The notes below the pieces were generated by a model. It saw only the letters and a list, made by a program, of their open reading frames with translations, made no database searches and was not told the DNA's origin. Of a DNA stretch of 64,000 bases, positions 33,761-42,407 are shown in pieces. The translations under genes were made by a program, and so were the position numbers. The stretch is from NCBI GenBank assembly GCA_002404865.1, contig DHKP01000028.1:41296-105295 (forward strand), read 5' to 3'. The stretch's first letter is position 1; each line of letters begins with the position of its first letter. This DNA comes from Caryophanales bacterium UBA4691 (GTDB lineage: Bacteria; Bacillota_I; Bacilli_A; RFN20; CAG-826).

Positions 33761-35316
33761 AATTTGTAATCCGCGGCATTACTTTGCCCATCAATCATAA
33801 AGAAGGCGATCTTGCGAAAAAAATCGCAAAGGAAACTCGGACCGAGCCAAAATATTTTTCTTATACGGTTTTGAGGAAATCGATTGACGCAAGAAAAGGC
33901 GACGTGAATTTCGTTTATAGCGTCGTGGTGGATAGCTCTATCTATTTACGTGGTAGGAACCTCGTTCCTTACGAAGAGCCCAAACCCTTATTCATCCCTA
34001 AATCACGTTTAGACAATCGCCCGATAGTCGTTGGCTTTGGGCCAGCAGGGATGTTCGCTTCTCTTTTGCTTGCTAGAAGCGGAGCCAAACCAATTGTGCT
34101 AGAACGAGGAAAATGCGTTGAAGAAAGAAGCAAAGACATCGACAAACTAAAACAAAATGCCATTTTAAATCCAAACAGCAACATTTGTTATGGAGAAGGC
34201 GGTGCTGGTACTTTTAGCGATGGGAAATTAAATACTGGCGTTAACGATGAACGGACGAAATTCGTACTCGAAGAATTTGTAAAACATGGGGCGAAAAAAG
34301 ACATCCTCGTTGACGCATTGCCCCATATTGGTAGTGACTATTTGAAAAATGTCGTTAAAAACTTTCGCGAAGAGATTATCTCCTTAGGCGGCGACATTCT
34401 TTTTCAAACCGAACTCACTGAGGTTTTGACTTCAAAAAGCAAAGTCTGCGGAGTGAAGTGCTTAAGTAACGGTTCTCCCTTAGTGATTGATGCCGATCGT
34501 GTGATTTTAGCAATCGGCCATAGTCCATTTGACACCGTTTCTTCTTTGACTAAAGGCGGTTTGGCGATTGCTCCAAAAGATTTTTCAATCGGCGTGCGGA
34601 TTGAGCATCTTCAAAGCGCGATTAACGAAACTCGCTACCATTCTTATTCTTCTAACCCGCTTCTACCAGCCGCATCGTATAAATGTGTCACTCATTTAAA
34701 TAATGGGCGCGCCGTTTATTCTTTTTGTATGTGCCCAGGTGGCTACGTTATGAATAGCTCAACCGAAGCAAACACCATTGTGACAAATGGCATGAGCAAC
34801 AACGATCGCGGTGGCAAAAACGGGAATAGCGCTTTGCTTGTTCCTGTTAAAATTAGCGATTATTTCCGCAATAAACCCCTGGATGGTTTTGTTTTCCGGC
34901 AAAAAATTGAACAAGCTGCCTTTTTAAAAGAAAAACCATATTACGCTCCAATTCAGCTTGTGGGCGATTTTTTAAGCGGATGCAAAAGCGATAGCGTTAA
35001 AACAGTGGAACCGACCTATACACCTGGCGTTTATTTTGCTGATCTTGATCACTACTTGCCAGGTTTCATTTCTTCTTCCTTAAAAGAAGGAATTCTTTCT
35101 TTAGCTAAACAGCTTGCCTTTATGAAAGACGAGGATGCAATATTGACAGGTTTTGAGACCCGTTCTTCTTCCCCGATCCGCATCCCTCGCGATGTCTCTA
35201 TGCAATCGAATATCTCTGGCTTATATCCATGTGGGGAAGGCGCTTCTTATGCAGGCGGGATTACTTCCGCGGCCCTTGACGGCATCAAAGTCGCTCTTGC
35301 GGTTCTGGGCGAATGA
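33757..35316 (+). CDS. FAD-dependent dehydrogenase, COG2509 type
   Basis: A 519-residue uncharacterised flavoprotein. An N-terminal substrate-like domain of about 85 residues (MKFVIRGITLPINHKEGD) precedes the FAD loop PIVVGFGPAGMFASLLLARS. The signature ICYGEGGAGTFSDGKLNTGV, the block SFCMCPGGYVMNSS and the final GLYPCGEGASYAGGITSAAL are characteristic. No biochemical function is established for this family that I can name. It overlaps the upstream HI0933-type gene by 4 bases. Confidence 0.85.
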   Translation: MKFVIRGITLPINHKEGDLAKKIAKETRTEPKYFSYTVLRKSIDARKGDVNFVYSVVVDSSIYLRGRNLVPYEEPKPLFIPKSRLDNRPIVVGFGPAGMFASLLLARSGAKPIVLERGKCVEERSKDIDKLKQNAILNPNSNICYGEGGAGTFSDGKLNTGVNDERTKFVLEEFVKHGAKKDILVDALPHIGSDYLKNVVKNFREEIISLGGDILFQTELTEVLTSKSKVCGVKCLSNGSPLVIDADRVILAIGHSPFDTVSSLTKGGLAIAPKDFSIGVRIEHLQSAINETRYHSYSSNPLLPAASYKCVTHLNNGRAVYSFCMCPGGYVMNSSTEANTIVTNGMSNNDRGGKNGNSALLVPVKISDYFRNKPLDGFVFRQKIEQAAFLKEKPYYAPIQLVGDFLSGCKSDSVKTVEPTYTPGVYFADLDHYLPGFISSSLKEGILSLAKQLAFMKDEDAILTGFETRSSSPIRIPRDVSMQSNISGLYPCGEGASYAGGITSAALDGIKVALAVLGE

Positions 35317-35379
35317 ATTAATTTCACTTGTAGCGATTAAAAAATCGCTCGAAAAGTAACATTTAGGAGAAACCCCTCG

Positions 35380-35409
35380 TTGACTATCTTGAAAAGATAG
35401 ACTTAAATA
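35380..35409 (+). promoter_or_regulatory. Promoter with an inverted repeat in its spacer
   Basis: TTGACT (35380-35385) and TAAATA (35404-35409) or TTAAAT one base earlier, spacer 17-18. The spacer contains CTATCTT/AAGATAG, a 7-bp inverted repeat (35384-35400), which could be a repressor site. Confidence 0.55.
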
Positions 35410-35467
35410 TACGAGTTACGCGATTCTATGAATCGGCGCATCTATTAGTTTTCATGAAAGGGTTAGT

Positions 35468-36415
35468 ATGAACAAATATCAAAACACTTCCCGCGTTCTC
35501 GTTTTAGGCTTCCAAGTCCTAATTTTTCTCTTGTTTGGAGCTTTTGGCTGCTATTATGGGTTCTTTGCCGTCCCTGCTTATCTTACTTCGAATCCTACCA
35601 TCAACGGCATTGTCTCCAGTGGCTATGCCTATAACTTATTCCTTGAGCTTGGCGTGATTGGCCTTACCGAAATGACGATCGCTATCTACGGAATCGCTCA
35701 AGGGCTTAAGGGAATCCGCGAGCCAAATAACGATACGCCTGTAAGAAATGGTTTTACCGCGTTTATTGTTCAAGGCTATTTAGCCGCAGTTTTCTTCTTC
35801 CTTAATGCTTTTGTCTTCTTCGATTTAGTCAAAGGAACAAACCTAATCTTCGTCATTGTTATGGCCCTTATCCTTACCATAGTTTTAATGATTGCCACAA
35901 ATATTCCTATGGTTCGCCTTTACGATAACGAAGATCAAAAACCATTGCTTTCCGGGATGACATTTGGTTTTGGAATCGCCGGTGCTTGGGTTGCAATTCT
36001 AAGTGCGCTTACTTTAGTTTGCTCATTTACCGTTGATAGCCAAGCTTTCTATTCCCAAATGCGCATTCTCCTTATCGTTGGCGTCGTTGGTGGCTTAGCG
36101 ATTGCGTTATTATTAGGACTTGCAGGTCGCTTATTACTTAAAGGCAAAAAAGAGAATGCTTCGGAAGTTGCCGGTTATCTATCTAGCGGAGCACTTGGGG
36201 TTTCTGGCATTGTTTTCTTAGCTATGGGCATTCTTGATATCGTTTGGAAAGATAACCTTTGCCATTTTAATTCTGCAAGCAAATCCTTCGATTATGGCTA
36301 TCCGTTCCCAATTATGGCGATTATCTTAGGCGCGTTATTACTCGTTGGCGCTACCGCTTTCTTAGTTCTTAGCTATAAAGGCACAAACGCTAAGGCAACG
36401 AATCATAAAGCCTAA
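35468..36415 (+). CDS. Multi-pass membrane protein of unknown function
   Basis: A 315-residue protein with about eight hydrophobic segments, for example VLGFQVLIFLLFGAFGCYYG at the N-terminus and FPIMAIILGALLLVGATAFL at the end. No transporter or enzyme motif is recognisable. Small charged loops (GIREPNNDTPVRNG) alternate with helices. A similar but shorter style of membrane protein, with a SHOCT tail, occurs at 45207. AAAGGG stands upstream of the ATG. It is a single-gene unit with its own promoter and terminator. Confidence 0.75.
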   Translation: MNKYQNTSRVLVLGFQVLIFLLFGAFGCYYGFFAVPAYLTSNPTINGIVSSGYAYNLFLELGVIGLTEMTIAIYGIAQGLKGIREPNNDTPVRNGFTAFIVQGYLAAVFFFLNAFVFFDLVKGTNLIFVIVMALILTIVLMIATNIPMVRLYDNEDQKPLLSGMTFGFGIAGAWVAILSALTLVCSFTVDSQAFYSQMRILLIVGVVGGLAIALLLGLAGRLLLKGKKENASEVAGYLSSGALGVSGIVFLAMGILDIVWKDNLCHFNSASKSFDYGYPFPIMAIILGALLLVGATAFLVLSYKGTNAKATNHKA

Positions 36416-36440
36416 TTGTAACCTATAAATACGAACGATT

Positions 36441-36466
36441 GCCGTCACGAGTGTGACGGCTTTTTC
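36441..36466 (+). terminator. Terminator of the membrane-protein gene
   Basis: GCCGTCAC, four-base loop, GTGACGGC, then TTTTTC. Confidence 0.9.
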
Positions 36467-36467
36467 A

Positions 36468-36503
36468 ATAAAAAAAGAACCATGTTTTTTGGCATGATTC
36501 TAT
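36468..36503 (-). terminator. Terminator of the aconitase X operon
   Basis: On the minus strand AGAATCATG pairs with CATGGTTCT (one G-T pair) across an eight-base loop and is followed by seven T. Confidence 0.7.
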
Positions 36504-36514
36504 TTCGCTAGCGA

Positions 36515-36958
36515 TTAATAAACGATGACGGTTCCGTCCTCTTTGATTTCAATTTCCCCGCCTTCTTTTGCGGTGAGTAGGAATTCATCTCCTAGATTAT
36601 CGATTGCAATGAGGGGAACATGGTTCCAAACTCTAGCAAGTGTGATTCCGCTCGCGGCGAGAGGATCGATTTCTTTTGAGAAGAGCCATGCAGCAGGTGA
36701 TAAACCTCTACTAGCCACCGTTTGAATGACCATTCCCCCTGTAGTAGAGCCAATGGTTTGCGGCAAGCACAAAGCAACGCCGGTGATGTTCTTGCCAAAG
36801 AGATCTTTGTTGTTTTGATCACTCACAATGACTTTTTTCGCTCCTGCATTAAGGCATGATTTTTGGAAGGAAGCGAGGGTATTGAAGCCAGCGTGCGACA
36901 CCATCGCGACTCCTTTATAGGTGCCTGAAAATAGCACTCGTCCATGGAATTCTTTCAT
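36515..36958 (-). CDS. Aconitase X small (swivel) subunit, DUF126 type
   Basis: A 147-residue protein matching the swivel domain of aconitase X (DUF126). It begins FHGRVLFSGTYKGVAMVS and has the conserved block LCLPQTIGSTTGGMVIQTV, in which the Gly/Ser-rich SxTGG loop contributes to the active site; GLSPAAWLFSKEIDPL follows. It begins 2 bases after the large subunit. In two-subunit aconitase X enzymes (type II) this part closes over the substrate held by the large subunit. Confidence 0.85.
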   Translation of the reverse strand: MKEFHGRVLFSGTYKGVAMVSHAGFNTLASFQKSCLNAGAKKVIVSDQNNKDLFGKNITGVALCLPQTIGSTTGGMVIQTVASRGLSPAAWLFSKEIDPLAASGITLARVWNHVPLIAIDNLGDEFLLTAKEGGEIEIKEDGTVIVY

Positions 36959-36960
36959 TA

Positions 36961-38253
36961 TTATTTCCCCTCCTTGTTTCCCGTGATTATCGCTAAAGTA
37001 TCTGCGTCTTTATAATAGCGAGAGAATGTATAGGTCCTTAATTTATTGCTATTGGTCATAAGGCGGTGTTTCCCGCATAAAGGATTATCCGCATACATCA
37101 ATGGGCAGATATAGGAAAGATGTGCGCCAGTTTTTAATAATCGTTCATAATAGGGCGTTTTGCGGAATTCTTTTATCACGGCTGGAGAGGTGGTGAAAAC
37201 AGTATCGATAACGAGTTTTTTCTTGCCGCTTTCTTTAAGAGAAGCTTCGATTTTCTCCGTCCAGTCTTTTAATTGCTTCAAGGTGAGATGTGGGCAACCG
37301 ATAAAACAGCGATACGCTTTTTTGTTAGGGTTCTTCCACATGATTGGATAAGACTTATAGACACGTTCAAGCTCCGCGTCATCGATAATGTATTCTTTGA
37401 CGTTATCTCTAAGGAGAGATTCTCCCATTTCTTTTGCTTCGGGAGTTATGCCGTCAATGTGATATAAACCGACGGCGCCGTTACTTGCTGTTGCGGCTCC
37501 GAAGTCTTTTAAATAAGCAATCGTATCTTCATTAGGAAGCTGCTTTAGGTATTTATCTAATCCAATAACATAGGGGACTTCCGCCATAACTTTCATACCA
37601 ATTGCTGAGCCTAATATTTGGGCTTCAGGAATTTTTGTAGTCTTTAGTATCACTTTCCAATCGGCTTTCCTACCTTCATCGGTGATAAAGCCAAATTCAG
37701 GCGTGACTCCTAAAATGGTTTCGAATAATTCGATGACGCCGGAATTGCGGTTGCAGCGCGCTCCTAGGACCGAGTTAGCGTAGACAACAGCGCTAGATTC
37801 AGCCCAAGCGATAATGTCGCCTTTCTTAGGCTCATTGCCCATAAGATAGCAAGTGCAGGAGAATGCTTCATCGTCACGAAGACCTACTTTTTTGAGCTGT
37901 TCTTCATAACTCTTTTGTTTCCCGTACATAAAGTGGTTGAAGACGAGTTTCTCTATCGGGTTCGCTTTGACGTTTTTATAGTCGATTGGGCGGGGATCAG
38001 CGGTAAACCCTTCTGGCGCCTTTAAACCCGCGCGGATTAGTTCGTCCATAAGAGGATATAAGGGTTTTAGCATCGAGATACCAAAACTAGTCACCAAATG
38101 TCCTTCTTTGTGTGTGAGTGGCGCTAGACGTGTCGCGCCGAAAGTATCCCCATATCGGACAATGACTTCCATCATCTTTTGGAGGGTTTCGCCTTTTTCT
38201 CCGTTAAGGATACTTGCTTGTTCTTTGCTCAAAGCCATTTTTGGCTGATACAT
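36961..38253 (-). CDS. Aconitase X catalytic (large) subunit
   Basis: A 430-residue protein of the aconitase X family. Typical segments: FGATRLAPLTHKEGHLVTSF, DEAFSCTCYLMGNEPKKGD, AWAESSAVVYANSVLGARCN, FGAATASNGAVGLYHIDGIT and a late ICPLMY cysteine. Characterised members dehydrate cis-3-hydroxy-L-proline (bacteria) or mevalonate 5-phosphate (archaea). Neither pathway is evident here, so the substrate is open. AAAGGAG precedes the ATG. Divergent from it, 167 bases away, is a large flavin reductase that may act on the dehydration product. Confidence 0.87.
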   Translation of the reverse strand: MYQPKMALSKEQASILNGEKGETLQKMMEVIVRYGDTFGATRLAPLTHKEGHLVTSFGISMLKPLYPLMDELIRAGLKAPEGFTADPRPIDYKNVKANPIEKLVFNHFMYGKQKSYEEQLKKVGLRDDEAFSCTCYLMGNEPKKGDIIAWAESSAVVYANSVLGARCNRNSGVIELFETILGVTPEFGFITDEGRKADWKVILKTTKIPEAQILGSAIGMKVMAEVPYVIGLDKYLKQLPNEDTIAYLKDFGAATASNGAVGLYHIDGITPEAKEMGESLLRDNVKEYIIDDAELERVYKSYPIMWKNPNKKAYRCFIGCPHLTLKQLKDWTEKIEASLKESGKKKLVIDTVFTTSPAVIKEFRKTPYYERLLKTGAHLSYICPLMYADNPLCGKHRLMTNSNKLRTYTFSRYYKDADTLAIITGNKEGK

Positions 38254-38419
38254 GAAAGAGCTCCTTTCTAATTTTTGATTGGCGTTTGCCTTTTAACTGC
38301 ATTCATTATAAAGGCTAAATTCCGCTTTCTATTAAAATTATCGATAAACCGATTTCTTTTTTACCGATTAGATGCAAATTCGTAATAAGATATAGAAAAT
38401 TTAATAAGAGGAATAACTT

Positions 38420-40471
38420 ATGGACCACAAGTATGATTCTCTGTTTACTCCTTGGAAAATCGGAAACGTGACGATTAAAAACCGTATCGTGATGACTTCC
38501 ATGGGCGGAACATCTATTTTTGGCTGGATGGAGCCAAATCACTTCGACAAAGAAGCTGCAAACTTTTTGCTCGAACGGGCGAAAAACAACGTCGGATTAA
38601 TTCTTCCTGGTATCGCGCCGATTCAAAACCCGATTGGTGGAGCTTGGCTTTATCAAAATAAAGGGATGTACCGCAAATTAAAAGAATTCATGACGGAATT
38701 CCACAAAACGGGTGCGAAGATGTTTGTCCAGATTACCGCTGGCTTTGGCCGATCGATGGCAGTCACCGAGCTCATGGAGAAAATCTATTGCAACAAATTC
38801 CTTCGCGTTTTGGCTAAACCCGTTCTAAACGTTGAAAAGCTTTGCGCTTCTGCGAGCGAAACCCCAAACCGTTGGAGCGATAAGGTTCCTTCTCGCCCTT
38901 TAAGCAAAAAAGAAATCGAGCAATTCGTGAGGGCTTTTGCAAAAGTAGCCAAGCTTTGCAAGGATGCTGGCGTCGATGGAGTAGAAGTGCATGCCGTCCA
39001 TGAAGGGTATTTATTGGATCAATTCACCTTAAAGTACACCAATCATAGAACGGATGAATACGGAGGCAGTTTCGAAGGGAGATATAAGTTCCCCGTTGAT
39101 ATTGTTAAAGCCATCAAAAAAGAATGCGGAAATGATTTCCCGGTTTCCCTTCGTTATAGCGTTATTAGTAAGACCAAAGGTTTCCGTCAAGGCGCTTTGC
39201 CTCTCGAAAATTACATAGAAGTTGGTCGCGACATGGAAGAAAGCGAAAAAGCCGCGAAATATCTTCAAGACGCAGGTTACGATATGCTCAATTGCGATAA
39301 CGGCACATATGATGCTTGGTATTGGGCCCATCCTCCGATATACATGGGTGAAAACTGTAATCTAGAAGACGTTACCCATATTAAGAAATTCGTTTCCATT
39401 CCTGTCGTTTGTGCAGGAAGGATGAATCCGGAGGTCGGCGCAAAAGCCGTTGAAGAAGGCAAAATCGATGGTGTTGGCATTGCCCGTCAATTTTTAGCAG
39501 ACCCTGAATGGGTAACAAAATTAATGGCAGGGAAAGAAGAAGAGATTCGCCCATGCATTTGTTGCCATAATGGCTGTTTCAATATGTGCCACTATAAGGG
39601 CGTTGCTAACGATCAAGAACTTTCCGATACTAGCGGTATGGCTCGCTGCGCGGTTAATGCAGAGACCATGCAAACCACAAAGCATTATATCGCGAAAACC
39701 AGTCATCCTAAGACAGTTGCAATTATTGGCGGCGGAATCGGGGGCATGGAAACGGCTCGCGTTTTAAAACTTAGAGGGCACACGCCTATCATCTATGAGA
39801 AAAACGATCATCTCGGCGGAACGTTTGTCGCGGCTGGAAAAGCATCCTTCAAAGGGAAACTCCGCGATTTAGAAGATTGGTACGAACTTCAAATGAAGGA
39901 ACTCGGCATCGAAGTTCATCTTAATAGCGAAATAATGGACATTCATTCCATTAAGGCTGATGAATATGTCATTGCGACTGGTTCTAAAGCAAAAAGATTC
40001 AAGATCCCTGGCATTGAAAATAGCGTGGAGGCGATTGAATTCCTTAATGGCGCCCCAATCGGAAAGAAAGTCGTAATTGTGGGTGGCGGCTTAACAGGAT
40101 GCGAAATCGCTTATGAATTAGCACTCGATGGCAAAGAGCCAACCATCGTAGAAATGAAGGATGATTTGATTGCCCAAAAAGGCATTTGCCTTGCAAACTC
40201 CTCCTATTTGCGTGAATATTTCGCGCTTCACCAGATCCCTGTTTATCTAGAAGCGAAAGTAAAAGAGATTCAAAAAGACAAAGTCGTCGTTATAAAGAAA
40301 GACGGATCCATTCTCTCTATCCCTACCGATTCTACGATTATGTCAGTTGGCTATAATTCCACTCCGTTAACGAAAGAAGAGCGGAAAGTTCACCTTGTTG
40401 GCGATTGCTATAGCGTTGGTAACTTAAAAACGGTAATCTGGCGCGCTTACGAAGTGGCGATGAAAATCTGA
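38420..40471 (+). CDS. Old Yellow Enzyme-family enoate reductase with 4Fe-4S and FAD domains
   Basis: A 683-residue three-part reductase of the 2,4-dienoyl-CoA reductase / 2-enoate reductase / trimethylamine dehydrogenase group. Residues 1-370 are the FMN barrel (TPWKIGNVTIKNRIVMTSMG, DGVEVHAVHEGYLLDQF, TDEYGGSFEGRY). Next is the cluster site RPCICCHNGCFNMCHY, and then the FAD/NAD(P)H domain (VAIIGGGIGGMETARVL and VVIVGGGLTGCEIAYELA). It reduces activated C=C bonds with NAD(P)H. The substrate is unknown; the divergent aconitase X could supply an unsaturated acid. GAGG lies before the ATG. Confidence 0.88.
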   Translation: MDHKYDSLFTPWKIGNVTIKNRIVMTSMGGTSIFGWMEPNHFDKEAANFLLERAKNNVGLILPGIAPIQNPIGGAWLYQNKGMYRKLKEFMTEFHKTGAKMFVQITAGFGRSMAVTELMEKIYCNKFLRVLAKPVLNVEKLCASASETPNRWSDKVPSRPLSKKEIEQFVRAFAKVAKLCKDAGVDGVEVHAVHEGYLLDQFTLKYTNHRTDEYGGSFEGRYKFPVDIVKAIKKECGNDFPVSLRYSVISKTKGFRQGALPLENYIEVGRDMEESEKAAKYLQDAGYDMLNCDNGTYDAWYWAHPPIYMGENCNLEDVTHIKKFVSIPVVCAGRMNPEVGAKAVEEGKIDGVGIARQFLADPEWVTKLMAGKEEEIRPCICCHNGCFNMCHYKGVANDQELSDTSGMARCAVNAETMQTTKHYIAKTSHPKTVAIIGGGIGGMETARVLKLRGHTPIIYEKNDHLGGTFVAAGKASFKGKLRDLEDWYELQMKELGIEVHLNSEIMDIHSIKADEYVIATGSKAKRFKIPGIENSVEAIEFLNGAPIGKKVVIVGGGLTGCEIAYELALDGKEPTIVEMKDDLIAQKGICLANSSYLREYFALHQIPVYLEAKVKEIQKDKVVVIKKDGSILSIPTDSTIMSVGYNSTPLTKEERKVHLVGDCYSVGNLKTVIWRAYEVAMKI

Positions 40472-40475
40472 GTTT

Positions 40476-40494
40476 AGGGGCTAGTAGCCCCTTT
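40476..40494 (+). terminator. Terminator after the enoate reductase
   Basis: AGGGGCT, AG loop, AGCCCCT, then TTT: a compact hairpin 5 bases after the stop. Confidence 0.8.
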
Positions 40495-40534
40495 TCTCTT
40501 GCTTAGCTTATCGAAAGAAGCAATCATAATAAGG

Positions 40535-41758
40535 ATGAAAAGCATTGCGAAACTTTTTCGAATTGGCTATGGGCCGAGCAGCTCCCATACCGTTGCTCCT
40601 TCGATTGCCGCCCGCTCTTTCAAAAAGAGAATCGTTTCTTTAAGCGGGAATCGCATTGACGTTACTCTCCATGGCTCCTTGGCGCTTACTGGCGAAGGGC
40701 ATGGAACGAAAAAAGCCATTGAATGTGTCTTTTATCCAATTCCTGTTTCTTTTCACTATGCTTTAAAAGACGGCAGTCTCCCCAATTCTTTTGAATTTTC
40801 CTATTTCGATAAGGATAAGCTCCTTCTTACTTGCCATTACCGTAGCCTTGGGGGTGGAGAGCTATTTAGCGACGATGACGAGGCGGTGAATGAAAAAGAC
40901 ATCTACCCCTTTTCTTCTCTAGAAGAGATCAAAGCTTATATGGAGAAAGAAAATATTTCCTCTTTGAAAGGTTTTTGCCTCCGTTATGAAGAAAAAGACA
41001 TTATGAATCGGCTTGAACGTGTTATTTCCACGATGTTTTCTTCCGTTGAAAAAGGATTAATGGAAGAAGGGACTTTGCCCGCTAACGGCAACCCACGCTT
41101 ATTTTGGAAAAGATGCGCAAAAGATATTTATAAAAAATCTTTGCAAATCGAAGATGAACAAGCCAAAAGAACAATGACAATGACCGCTTATGCTTATGCT
41201 GTAGCGGAAAGTAACGCCTCCTTAGAAGAAGTTGTCACCGCCCCTACATGCGGAGCTAGCGGCGTGCTTGCCTCTGTTCTTTATTACGCTTATAAAAACG
41301 AAGGCATCGCGTTAACGAAAATCGTTGATTCATTGTTTGTCGCTGGAATATTAGGGAATGTCGTAAAGCAAAATGCCTCCATTGCCGGGGCAATCGGCGG
41401 CTGTCAAGCCGAGATAGGGACTGCAACAAGTATCGCTAGCGCCGCTTGCAGCTTTCTCCATGGTCTTAGCTTCCGGCAAATCGAATATGCGGCAGAATGC
41501 GCGATGGAGCATTTCTTGGGACTATCTTGCGATTCGGTTGATGGCTATGTCATTATCCCTTGCATTGAGCGGAATGGAGTTGGGGCGTTACGCGCATATG
41601 ACTGCTATCTATATGCCCGCTATATTGAGCCAATCCGCGTTAATCAAGTGAGCTTTGACAATGTCGTTAAAGCGATGAAGATTACTGGCGAGGCGCTAAG
41701 CGAAGACATCAAAGAAACGGCGAATGGAGGACTAGCGAAAGTTTTGAAGAAAGGCTAG
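40535..41758 (+). CDS. sdaA: L-serine ammonia-lyase, single-chain iron-sulfur type
   Basis: A 407-residue 4Fe-4S enzyme converting serine to pyruvate and ammonia. The beta-domain begins LFRIGYGPSSSHTVAPSIAA with the SSSHT substrate loop, and the alpha-domain has APTCGASGVL, GAIGGCQAEIG and LSCDSVDG, which provide the cluster cysteines. Single-chain fusion is the form common in Gram-negative bacteria, while Bacillota often have two chains. I start at MKSIAKLF; the start codon is preceded closely by CATAAT and AAGG, so neither a classical ribosome site nor a leaderless promoter is certain. Confidence 0.9.
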   Translation: MKSIAKLFRIGYGPSSSHTVAPSIAARSFKKRIVSLSGNRIDVTLHGSLALTGEGHGTKKAIECVFYPIPVSFHYALKDGSLPNSFEFSYFDKDKLLLTCHYRSLGGGELFSDDDEAVNEKDIYPFSSLEEIKAYMEKENISSLKGFCLRYEEKDIMNRLERVISTMFSSVEKGLMEEGTLPANGNPRLFWKRCAKDIYKKSLQIEDEQAKRTMTMTAYAYAVAESNASLEEVVTAPTCGASGVLASVLYYAYKNEGIALTKIVDSLFVAGILGNVVKQNASIAGAIGGCQAEIGTATSIASAACSFLHGLSFRQIEYAAECAMEHFLGLSCDSVDGYVIIPCIERNGVGALRAYDCYLYARYIEPIRVNQVSFDNVVKAMKITGEALSEDIKETANGGLAKVLKKG

Positions 41759-41802
41759 CAATGTCCTTTTTCTAAGAGTAGGATAACGCCTAGAAAATTA
41801 AA

Positions 41803-41844
41803 AGCTGTTCGTTCCGCAGTAACCAGCTATAAAAAACAAGGAGG
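41803..41844 (+). promoter_or_regulatory. preQ1-I riboswitch controlling queT
   Basis: The stem AGCTG/CAGCT encloses a loop with CGCAGTAACC, identical to the Thermoanaerobacter tengcongensis preQ1 aptamer, followed by the A-rich tail ATAAAAAACAAGGAGG. In class I preQ1 aptamers the tail folds back into the loop as a pseudoknot when preQ1 binds; here that tail includes the AAGGAGG Shine-Dalgarno of queT, so binding should block translation. Confidence 0.85.
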
Positions 41845-41850
41845 TCTACT

Positions 41851-42354
41851 ATGACCAAAAACATCACTACGCAAAAAATAGCCGTCAATGGGATCATTGC
41901 GGCTATTTATTTTGTTTTAACGCTTCTTTCCTATCCAATCGCGTTCGGCGAAATCAATTTCCGCATCAGCGAATTTCTCGTTCTTCTTTGCTTTTGGCGG
42001 CCTGATTTTGTGATTGGGATAACCTTAGGGTGCTTTTTAAGCAACACTGTCTCAACATTAGGGCCCATTGATATGCTTTTTGGCACTTTGGCGACTTTCT
42101 TTTCGTGCCTTTTTGTCGCCTTTTCTCCTAAATTATTGGTCGCTACGATTTTCCCGATTGCGATTAACGCTTTTATTGTTGGGTTTGAACTAAATTATGT
42201 TTTGGGATTACCGTTTTGGGCAACGGCGGGATATGTCGCTATTGGGGAAGGCACTGTGATTCTAGTTTCCTATGCTTTGTGGATGATTTTATGGCGAAAC
42301 AAGAGCTTTATGGCTTATTTATCCCCGAGTAGAAAAGAAGTCCCATCTTGGTAA
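41851..42354 (+). CDS. queT: QueT, ECF S component for a queuosine precursor
   Basis: A 167-residue membrane protein with five to six helices. Its start TQKIAVNGIIAAIYFVLTLL and FRISEFLVLLCFWRPDFVIG are typical of QueT. It binds a queuosine precursor (preQ1, preQ0 or queuine) outside and passes it in using the shared EcfA1-A2-T module encoded at 53558-56083. The upstream preQ1-I riboswitch and the downstream tgt gene support the substrate. Salvage rather than synthesis is indicated, as no queC-F genes are visible. Confidence 0.92.
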   Translation: MTKNITTQKIAVNGIIAAIYFVLTLLSYPIAFGEINFRISEFLVLLCFWRPDFVIGITLGCFLSNTVSTLGPIDMLFGTLATFFSCLFVAFSPKLLVATIFPIAINAFIVGFELNYVLGLPFWATAGYVAIGEGTVILVSYALWMILWRNKSFMAYLSPSRKEVPSW

Positions 42355-42407
42355 GACTAGGAGCGAAAATAAAAATCGTTATAATTAAAAACGATTGAGG
42401 AAATGAT

